From contig JADGJL010000345.1 of assembly GCA_027600665.1 (NCBI GenBank), positions 1 through 24,332 of the forward strand: a DNA stretch of 24,332 nt, written 5' to 3'. Both the position numbers and the translations under genes were made by a program. Of this stretch, positions 1 to 8,830 are shown one piece after another. Numbering within the stretch: position 1 is the first letter of the stretch; the number at the start of each line of letters is the position of its first letter. A model generated the notes under the pieces. That model did no database searches. It saw nothing but the letters and a program-made list of their open reading frames with translations, and was not told the DNA's origin. The stretch comes from Irineochytrium annulatum. Its lineage: Eukaryota > Chytridiomycota > Chytridiomycetes > Chytridiales > Chytridiaceae.

Positions 1-465
1 CTTCTGTTTGTTCCTTGAGGCTCGATTTTGCTTTGCGTGATGTGATTGGACTTTGATTGTCCCATTTTGGATGGCTTGCTACTTTTCCCACCCGCGGCGT
101 TTCTTATCCTTCGTACACTTTTCTACGTTCATCATTTTTCTGCGTACACTATTTGCCGTCCACTATTCGCTTGTTTCGTTCGTAGATGGCCCTTCCGCCG
201 TTTGCTATGGCGCTTAAAGCACTATTTTAGCTGGCGAATGTCTTGCGTCTTTCACCGTTTGCGTTCTTACTAATATTATGTGTATCCACCTTCACACCTT
301 GCCGCCTTTGCGCTACGCTACGGTGTCTCATCGTTCTTGAGTTGTGCATTTTTTGGTGGTGTTAAAAATCATAAGAAGCACGCTTCGAATAATACCACGG
401 GCACATCCTGATAGATTAGCGTGGCGTTAAGGGAGGTGCAGACACGATCCGTCAAAACGAGCGTG
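1..465. other. upstream region of the LRR gene, no firm gene
   Basis: This pyrimidine-rich stretch precedes the first usable ATG of the LRR gene. A short open frame starting at ATG 71 (+) encodes a hydrophobic, aromatic-rich peptide. It could be a missing signal-peptide exon, with a GTAGAT-type donor near 182 and a cag acceptor ending at 440, which would join in phase. However, that intron would be about 260 bp, several times longer than any other intron here, so I do not include it in the gene model. The region probably holds promoter and 5' leader sequence. No TATA-like element or other regulatory motif stands out. Confidence 0.3.
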
Positions 466-2471
466 ATGGGCGATTGCATTCTGCTGGCCTCCCTATTCCG
501 CGCGGGCACTCCGGGTGGGATCCCCCAGATAGGTGCGCGGTCTTCATTCCTCCTCGGCCGGGGCTGCGGTTACGATAGTTACTCGTGGTTGACCTCAAAT
601 CGCGCCGGGGGTGATGCTATCCCCAGCATTATTAACTCGACCTTCTCAGGGCTATCATGCTGCCCGAATCCTTCCTCGGTTGACATCAACCTCGCCAGTG
701 TGCAGTGCTTTGAAGGCCGTGTGACGGCTCTCTCGTTCCGCGGCGTCGGACTCACGGGCCCCTTACCGGCCAACCTGTCGTCATTGGCGGCCCTGACTAG
801 CCTTGATCTCTCGCACAATAACCTGACGGGCGACCTGGTCGCTTTGAAGGGCATGGGCACGCTTGTGCATCTGGATCTCTCGTTCAATGGGCTATCCGGA
901 AGCATAGCGGATTTGATGGAGGGCTGGGGGGCGTTGAAAGAATTGTATGTTGCTCTTCGCTTCGTGTGTGCGCGTAATAATGGGGGTTGATTGGGATGCA
1001 GGATTCTCTCGAACAACCAACTGTCCGGGTCATTCAACGCGACGACAGGTTACCCGCCGGGACTTGGATCGATTAAGGTCGGTTCGTCGTCATCTTTCCT
1101 GACCAAGAGACTGATAAAATACACAGCTGGATAGCAATGCATTTACTGGGCCTCTGCCGGCGTTTTCGGAGTGCAAACAACTTCAGACAGTGTTGGTCAT
1201 TTGTACTTGGCGGTTTTGTTTGCGAAAGAGCTGTCGCTGACACCAAATTGCTTCACGCAGAGACCTCGCTAATAACGCCTTTACCGGTGCCGTCGAGCCG
1301 TTAGCAAACCTCACGTCCGTCGTCTTTGTGGACGTATCAAATAACTCTCTTTCCGGCTCCGTGGACGACGCATCAATATTCCCTAGTCTTGCCGAAGTGT
1401 ACGTTGAAGCCTTTTACCTTCGCGACTTACATAACCCGTTGTCATACAGCGATTTATCAAATAATTGCCTGACTGTGGACGGAAAAACCGCCAACAACCC
1501 TTTGTTGACTATCCTCCCGCAACGCTCCTGCCCAGGCATGCCGCTCGCTCCCTCCTTTTCACCCCAACCTTTTCAAAGCCGCATCCCACCCGCCCTCATC
1601 GCCTGCATCGCCGTTTCCGCTTTCATCGTGCTCGCACTCCTCTTCTTCGCCATTTACCGCTGTTACTGGGCCCGGTGCGGACGGCCAGCCGGCTTCACGA
1701 AACCTAAACAGGCGGGGGTGGAGGAGCTCGCAATGGCGCCTGGTGCTGGGGAGCTGAGTAGACGCCCGACCGACACCTCGTCCGCGGCGACGGTTACGAA
1801 CACGGGGAGCTCGGACGGGGCAAGCGGGAGCGTGGATGCGTTGGGTGCGGGGAGCACGGCGTCGACGTCGATGGCGGTGCGGGATGAGTGGGTGACGTCG
1901 CAAGGCGCCGAGGCGCTAGGTGTGGAGGTTGCGTGTTTGAACCCGCCGGCGCCGCAATTGCCGCCGAAAGCCGGGAGTTTGTTCTACGACCTTGAGACGT
2001 CGCCCGCGAGAGGCAGAAACGGCGAATTTTGTGGAGGGGTGCGGGCGGCACGGGTAGGTTGGGGGTTTTCGCTGCAGAGGACGATGACTCGTTGTCGAAA
2101 CTCGGCCGTGATGGAGGAGATGATGAACCCGCTGCTATGGACGCGGGAGCAGGTCGGCGTCTGGCTGGAGGCGAGCGGGTACGGGCCTGATATCGTTCGG
2201 TCGTTTGCCAGTGAGTGATTTACTCGCCATTTCCGTCTGTACCTTTTCTGTATGAGCTTAACCTGCCAATTTGTTGAAAACAGCCCACAACATCAACGGC
2301 GCCCGTTTAATCCGCCTCAACGCCAACGTACTAAAGACAGACATAGGGATCAAATCCTTTGGGCTTAGGGGCTCCATCCTGGCGTCCATTGATGAGCTTT
2401 GCTCGATGAACTCCGTGCGGAAGCCGCTGACGTCGACCGGCGATGGGTCGCTGCCGGCCTACCACGAATGA
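466..2471 (+). CDS. LRR-transmembrane-SAM domain protein (receptor-like)
   Basis: Six exons: 466-944, 1002-1077, 1127-1202, 1263-1398, 1450-2210, 2284-2471 (1716 bp, 571 aa). The extracellular part opens with a Cys-containing cap (a CC pair near residue 65) followed by plant-type leucine-rich repeats with the LxLxxNxLxG pattern (for example LTSLDLSHNNLTG, ILSNNQLSG, VDVSNNSLSG). One membrane helix follows at about residues 302-325, then a basic stretch and a long Ser/Ala/Gly-rich linker. The C-terminus (about 481-550) looks like a SAM domain: W-T-x-E-Q-V-G-x-W-L at the start, then N-I-N-G-A-x-L-I-x-L and G-I-K-S-F-G-L-R. There is no kinase domain, so signalling would have to go through SAM-mediated assembly. 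The junction 1202/1263 is the least certain. No signal peptide is visible after ATG 466, so an upstream exon may be missing. Confidence 0.72.
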
Positions 2472-3108
2472 ATCAATTGTAAATTCTTATTTCATACCCT
2501 TTTGGTTTTGGTTCGGTATCGCCGCTTTTTACATGGCTGGCTTGCAGCCCCCTTTTTGACGCACTTCGTTTATTGCCGTCTGATGATACTGGTTGGATTT
2601 TTGGTCAAAGAAGAGGGATCAGGCGTGGCCCATCTGTTTACTATCCTTGCGGTGATTGAACATCATATAACATCGTTCTTTTTTTTTTTTTTTAGAATTT
2701 TTTAATTTATAAAGAAAAATTTTTTATATGGCCTTTTAGTTTTTAGCTCTTTTTATTTTATGATGCAAATTTCAAAAGGAAAATCTTCGTGTGGTTATAA
2801 GATTATGTAAAATCCCGTGATTGCTTCCACTGTCATTATTGATTTATTTTTTCAGTCGAGTTTTTGTTGCTCTCGTTTGCGGGTTGCAAGGCAGGTTGTA
2901 GCTGGCTCGAACTGAGAGGGCGCGGATTATTCGTTGATGCAGATCAGGAGGTTGCGCTATGCTGATGTTCGCGAATTCGGCAGTCGGTAAATCACCCATC
3001 TGATTGTAAATCTTAAAAACTAGCCTTCCCTGAAATATTGCGATCGCAGCATAAAGATGGCCCGTAAATCCTCGCAAAGCGACGGTGAGAACCCTTGGAC
3101 TCCGCGTA
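2472..3108. other. intergenic region, AT-rich, upstream of cyclase A
   Basis: This region lies between the LRR gene stop and the cyclase A start. Its middle (about 2675-2830) is strongly AT-rich, with a run of 16 T at 2680-2695 and further A/T runs up to about 2745. It probably holds the 3' end of the LRR transcript and the promoter and leader of cyclase A. The last 50-80 bp share short islands (TAAATCCT, CGGTGAGA) with the sequence upstream of cyclase B. That suggests the duplicated block begins somewhat before the start codon. I see no gene here. Confidence 0.5.
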
Positions 3109-6100
3109 ATGCCACCGCCGACATGGCCCGCGTCGTCGTTCACGTCCGCGTACGTCGGCAAGGCCGTCAGGAGCGACGCGACTTGGGACGTGATCACTCG
3201 GGGTTTGCGGGCTGGCGTCCCTTTCGTGGAGTCTGGGTTTGCCGTGATGGTAAGGGTGCTCCGTCTCATCCGAGGCTGGCCTACTGACGCGTCCTTCCTC
3301 GTTGAGCAGGTCATGATCGATATCAGCGGATATTCTGGGTTTACCTCCGCGCTGGTGAGATATCGCGCTTTTGTCGTGGTACTTTCGGCATGGTTGTTGA
3401 CGCGTTCATTGATACAGGCGACGGCCGGGAAGGTGTCGTCCGAGGTTATCTCCTCCACCATCTCCAAGTACCTCGACGGCTTGATCAAGCTCTTGCACGA
3501 GTTTGGCGGCGACGTCGTCAAGTTTCTCGGCGACGCCGTCCTCGTGAGCTTTAGCCCTTACGACGAGGACGCGTCGTCCAGAGCGGAAGTCGCGCGCCGG
3601 GTGATTTTATGCTGCGCCACCGTCATGACCGACCTCCCGCGCGTCGAGGTCGACCTCTCAAGCTATGTCAACATTGGAGAAATACCCGAGCTCGACCTCG
3701 ACTCCTCTCCCGCGAAGGTGGCGCTGGCGGACCGCGAACCCATTGCGTACGAATCCACGACTGAAAAAATGCCCGCAAATTCCTCGCGCAAGGTCAGCGC
3801 GACGAACAGCAATGGCTTCTCGTCGTCGGCGCCGGCATCAAGGCTGTCGCTGAGTTTGCACGTAGGCGTCACGTGCGGCATGGTGGAGAGATGCATCATC
3901 GGTTCCCCGGACACGAGGATGGACTATGTCATCCACGGCGAATGTCTTGACAGCATGTCGCACGTTCTCGACGGCACGGCGAAGGGTTAGTTTAGTAAGC
4001 CTAATAATTGTTTAAGTAATGGTGCAGATCAGGTGGGCGTCTCGGATGTCGCGTGGGCGCTGGCCGGGTATGACCTGAAAGGCGTCCTAAACACTTCAGC
4101 CGGCGGTTTTATCATCCTGACGAGCGACCATTTCCTCTCTATCGCCTCGACCCCCGTACTTGATCGGTCGCTTTCCCCGGGGGCTGCTCCCACAGTGGCG
4201 CTTACAGACGAGGACAACGCTCGCTTTCTCAAATTCCTGCCTACCGCACTAGCGCATCGGATCATGGAGGCGCGGCGCGAGCACCTCGCCGGTCTTACCG
4301 TTTCCGAGGGCAGCGAGTATCGCTTCATCACGGCTGCCTTCGTTAAGCTCAAATGGAGGTTTACCGCGTCGCTGGCGCAGAGGTGCATGTCAGCCTTCAT
4401 TGGATGCGTTAATAAGCATCATGGAGTGTTCCAGCAATTCGCCGGTGAGCTTCACTTTGTTGTCAAAGGGTGTTTTTTCTAACATTAAATTGCAGTTGAC
4501 GATAAAGGCCAGACGATGTTGGCGTTTTTCGGGGTGCCGCCTTTTCACAAAGGCAACTGTTCAGTAAACGCAGCTGCGGCGAGCTTAGAGTTTTTGAAAG
4601 CGTGGAGAGAACAGCAGCCGAATAACGAGGTGGCAATTTCATTGGCTACGGGGGAGATTTTGATTTCGGTGATCGGAAATCAACTGCGCGCAGACGTAAC
4701 TGGCCTTGGTACAGTGGCTCTCCCTTTTGCTTGTACTAATGTAGCTTAGGGGATTCTGTAAATATTGCCGCCCGTTTACTAAGGTTTGCTTGTAGTTATT
4801 AGCTGTCGTTGCTTAAATTTCATCACAGGTTCGCAACAGATGGCGCTGTATGTGACTACATGACTCACACGGCATCGGCGGCAATAGGGACGCATTCTTT
4901 TCATGGCGAGCACTTGGTATACTGATCTTCGCGGCAATACAACTAAACGATCGCAAAGATTAAGGGGAAAAGGTACCCAATAGGGGTATGGTCTTTGGTT
5001 GCTGGAGACAGCGATGGGGTCGCCTCTAAGCCCGTAAGCAATGCCGTTGAGCCAATTGGATATCTTGAGGAGCGGGATATTATTGTAACAGCTGCCCGTG
5101 ATTGGCTTCAGAGCGATTCGAAGCTCGTAGTCGTGGTCGAAGGCCCTAGTGGTGTCGGGAAGACGAGCCTTTTGAATTTTGCAATTAATGCGATTGAGCC
5201 CTACGGTGTTCTCATCAGGTTTGTCGCCAGCATCCCTATTCTCTCCGGTAGCGGCTCACAAGATTTAGTCTGTGTCAAGGCTCCACCGTCGATCAAGGCA
5301 GCCCTTATTTTGCGATTCGTGGGTTGCTTCAGCGCATCATTGAAGAAATGGCGGCACAGCCGCTACTCCTCTTAGGACGGACAATCACCGCGTCGCGTTC
5401 CCTCTCGATTATATCTAATAGAGCCTCCGTCACCGGTGACACGCCTGATGACCTCACGGGGAAAGTAACGCACGTGTTGCGGCTGGCCAAAATTGACCAG
5501 GACATGGGATCGCTCCTAAGGTGAGAGAAAGCCGCCGGGACGTATTCCTAAACACGTGATCCCATGTCAAATCAGATCTATTTTTCCTATCTCTTTGAAG
5601 GAGTCACCAAAAACGATGGCGCTTCCGGCCGAGAAGCGAGCAAGCATTTTGCAATCCATCGTCCTCAAAATTATTCATATACATTCCCTGACCTTCCCGC
5701 GTCGGACAGCCATTATTTTGGACGATGCGCAGGTGCAGTATTTTTTTCCCCGGCGAGGTTGTTTAAACTCATACGCAGTGGATGGACACGGCGTCGATGC
5801 AATTAATTTGGCTCATCTCGCAAGAGTGCCCAAAAATTGGGATAATGGTATTTACGCGGTCTATCGCTGATTATGCTGGGGGACAATTTATAAATGCAAT
5901 GTTGGGGACAACGTTTGTGAAACACATTCACCTGAATGGTTTGGAACAGTCAGAGGCCCAGCAATTAATCGTATGTCCGCTACATTGGTACAACTTTTTG
6001 GTCACTAAATGGTAGTCAAACAGACGAGCTGCTTTCAAGTCCCTGGACTGCGTAGCATCGACTCCTCACTGCTAGGCGCGTTATTTAAATTGCTGGGTGA

Positions 6101-8341
6101 CCACGGCAGTCCGCTGTTGATCTCGACGGTCTTATCGAGCCAGCGCGACACTATTTTGGAGAATTGCGAGCTTCGCGATGGCGTCCTCTATATGAAAAAT
6201 GATACAAATATTCAAAACCTGAAGCTTGATTTGGCCTCGGGTATCCAAACACAATACGACAGCCTTGATGCACAGTTTAAAACATTCCTCCGCTATGCCG
6301 CGAGTCTGGGTCAGTACTTCGACGTCGCTCTAATCGTCAACGTCTTTCATCTCGATGTCCCATTAGAAGACTTTGATACATGGGTTGGCGCCCGGGACTC
6401 GTTTGCATTTCTGGCCAACGCTACCGCCGCGTCCGAGAGAGAGTGTGGTTACTACTTCCGTCACATCTCAATCCTCACATGCATTTATGAAGGCATTTCG
6501 TTCGCAAACAGGAACGAAATTCACCTAAAAATCGCGAACTATCTAGAGGACGAAACCGCCAAGAGCGGGACCGCGGGCGGGGTCGTGGGCGATGAATTTG
6601 TCCTTCCACTTGTCGCGTACCACTTCAGCAAAACCAATGACTTCGAGAAGATTGTAAAGTACCACTCGGCTCTGAGGTGAGGTCACATAAATGGTTATTT
6701 ATTTTTTTTTCCTTTCTTTAACACCACAACGGCAGCCTCGTCTACTCCATGAAATTCATGGCACACGAGTGCATCCAGACAACGCAGTTCCTGCTTGCAA
6801 CCGTGAAGACCCGTCAAGCCGAAATCGCGAACCGAACGCGGGCCGCAGACGTACCCGGCGTTATGCCGTCCGAAGCCACGGTCGCGCGCTGGAAATACCT
6901 GCTCGCAGAGAGCTACGCACTCAACGGCGAGTTTCCAAAGGTCGTGCCGCTAATTGGGGAACTCATGCGGATAATAGGTGTACGGTGGCCAGATACCCCG
7001 CGCGAATACAAGCGCGATTGCAGGCGGGAGTTGCTACGTCAGTTATGGCTTTGGCATAGAACGACCGGGGCCACAAAAGACGTCAAGAGAAAGGCTATGG
7101 TGGATCCTGAGTTGGCTGCTCTAATGTACGTCAGCCTCGGCCTTATGATGCAGATTCTATTGAGCGACGCAGCGCCTATCACCCCAGTGCTAAAGTACCA
7201 AAGACTTCTTACAACTCTGCTGCTTATCAACGCGGCAATACTGAAAAGCGAATCGGAGCCAGTGGCAATAGCCAGCACCTGTGCTTATCTTGGCTGCATG
7301 CTGATCCATATCTCGCCGCGACTATCGCGCATCTACTTTAAGCGGTACACCAAACTCTGCGGCAGGCTTCCGCCCGAACTCGCACCGTATGCATTGCATT
7401 CCGCTAGCATAGTGGGAATGATTTTGTACGTCTACGGTGACGCCGACGCAGCGCGCGCGCTCATGCGAATCGCCGTAACCTCGGGAGGCATCACCATCCA
7501 GCATAAATTTGTCGTTTTAGCCTGCACGCTTCCAACCGAATTTATGAGGTCGCAAGGCGGGAGCCTCTGCGAGGATTTCGGGGACATCGTCAGAAACTTG
7601 GAGGGCTTTGCCGAGCTCGAAGAAACCAATAATTACCATGTTATGGCAATGAACGCGAGTTTAATTGCCCGGCACCTGCTGTTTGCCGGTTACGACGCGG
7701 ATGGTGCCATGTGGACGGAAAAAATGCAGAAGTACGTGAAGAGGGTTGGAAATAGGTATCATCAGGCGGTGTTCAAGATGCCAATCGTCGTGCAAAACCT
7801 GTTTTCGGGGAACTTAGCGGAGGCCTGCAATACGTACCTGTCTCTTGCTCTCGAACTTCAACATCGCCTTCCTCCCTTCCTCGAGTTTGGCACGATGCTG
7901 CCGCAACTAACGTTTATCGGCCTAATGTTGCTGTTTCCCGCACCCTTCGCAAGCAATGATCACGCGCAGGCTGCGGAGCTGAAGAAGCCGGTCTTGCAGG
8001 CCTTAAGCTTACTTGCCACGGCCAATAAGGGCTTCGTCTCCGAGCTGCACTGTGTCTTGTCATTATGGGCTCAATACGTGGCGCAAGCACTTTTGAGCAG
8101 ATTTTCCGGTCGGAAGATGAGGCGAAGTGCATCACTGTCGAAATTGAAGAGGATGCTGGAAGGAAAGGACGGCAAAAAAGTCAAGGACTGGGTGGTGCTC
8201 AGAGGTTACGTGTTCATGACGATCGCGTTATGTGATCCCAGTACCACGGAAAGGCAGCGATATAGGGAAGCTGCAGAAGTGGAGTTTTCTAAGACCTTCG
8301 TAAGGCTTCAAGCGTGGACAAAAGCACAACTCAGCGAGTAA
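3109..8341 (+). CDS. soluble adenylyl cyclase (type 10-like), paralogue A
   Basis: Class III nucleotidyl cyclase of the soluble adenylyl cyclase type, 1539 aa (human type 10 is about 1610). Exons: 3109-3249, 3310-3354, 3418-3985, 4028-4444, 4496-4708, 4750-4783, 4829-4916, 4965-5229, 5280-5520, 5576-5732, 5779-5970, 6024-6676, 6736-8341. C1 domain (from about residue 48): metal-binding Asp51 in IDISGYSGFT and Asp101 in KFLGDAVLVSF. C2 domain (about 320-500): VDDKGQTMLAFFG, then VNIAARLL with the transition-state Asn466 and Arg470. An AAA+/NACHT-like ATPase follows, with Walker A GPSGVGKTS (562-570) and Walker B AIILDD (716-721), then about 800 residues of helical, TPR-like sequence. There is no signal peptide, so it is probably a cytosolic cAMP source. 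ATG 3109 was chosen because it is the first in-frame ATG after a stop and is conserved in paralogue B. Intron 8 fits only as GC-AG. By my alignment the adenine-selecting Lys is Gln388. Confidence 0.88.
3109..8341. repeat. left arm of the cyclase inverted duplication
   Basis: This arm of about 5.2 kb corresponds, in opposite orientation, to 17361-22551. Similarity covers exons and, at least in introns 1, 2, 11 and 12, intron sequence. The spacer of about 9.0 kb holds four unrelated genes. Weak similarity continues 50-80 bp before the start codon and is not visible after the stop. Confidence 0.8.
5230..5279 (+). other. probable GC-AG intron (intron 8 of cyclase A)
   Basis: Exon 8 ends in phase 1 just before GCATCC, and exon 9 starts after gtcaag. 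The nearby GT donor (AG/GTTTGT at 5219) would leave phase 2 and shift the downstream frame away from the conserved S-P-Y-F-A-I-R-G-L-L-Q-R segment. Using the GC donor gives a 50-bp intron and a total coding length divisible by three. The same solution is forced at the same place in paralogue B. Confidence 0.55.
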
Positions 8342-8830
8342 TGACCGATTGCCTGATAGCGTGATGCGAAACTGATAGTTCATCGACTACTTGCACCACC
8401 TGATGCCAACACTCAGCCATCCGACTTCGAGATTACCCGCCTCTGCCCGGCCGGCAGTGGCCACATAGGCTTGTTGGAGACAATTCTAGCAAGCCAGCAT
8501 CAAATCCATGCTGACGTCATATTGTTTACGGAGTATGTAAATTCGAGAAAAGATGATTTAATGTTGAAGGTGATACCAGTCGAGGAAGTCACAAATGTTG
8601 GTTTTGTCAAGCCCAAAGAACCAAATACGGCAACGTCTATTGCAATCAATCGACTTCAAGCAAGCGAATAGCTGTGTATTAAAACAATTTCATTACTCGT
8701 TGAGTCCCTAGTCTGTTCTTGCAGTGCCTCATTTAATAGCAACTCGTTCTGCCCTCGCATAACACATATGGCTGATAAGCCCGACAGACAAAGCAGGACC
8801 TCTAGTATTGAAACTACATTGCGGCACATA
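8342..8830. other. convergent intergenic region with an unassigned open frame
   Basis: This is the space between the stop of cyclase A and the stop of the convergent GH35 gene. One frame on the + strand is open from 8360 to the TAG ending at 8671. Its peptide looks protein-like (TRLCPAGSGHIGLLETILAS near the start, VKPKEPNTATSIAINRL near the end), but there is no nearby ATG and I do not recognise the family. It could be a leftover 3' exon of a lost gene or chance. The rest of the region shows nothing I can support. Confidence 0.3.

Noticed and set aside
46..273. Short 75-codon frame at the left edge
   Set aside because: It is Phe/Arg/Leu-rich with no motif, and there is no evidence of expression; it is probably upstream non-coding sequence.
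3057..3287. Alternative cyclase A start at ATG 3057
   Set aside because: That frame does not lead into the cyclase domain without an extra intron, and the acceptor it would need is not conserved in paralogue B. ATG 3109 is conserved in both.
2844..3521. 225-codon open frame on the minus strand over the cyclase A start
   Set aside because: It is antisense to exons 1-3 of the cyclase, crosses their introns and has no recognisable domain; it is a shadow of the coding strand.
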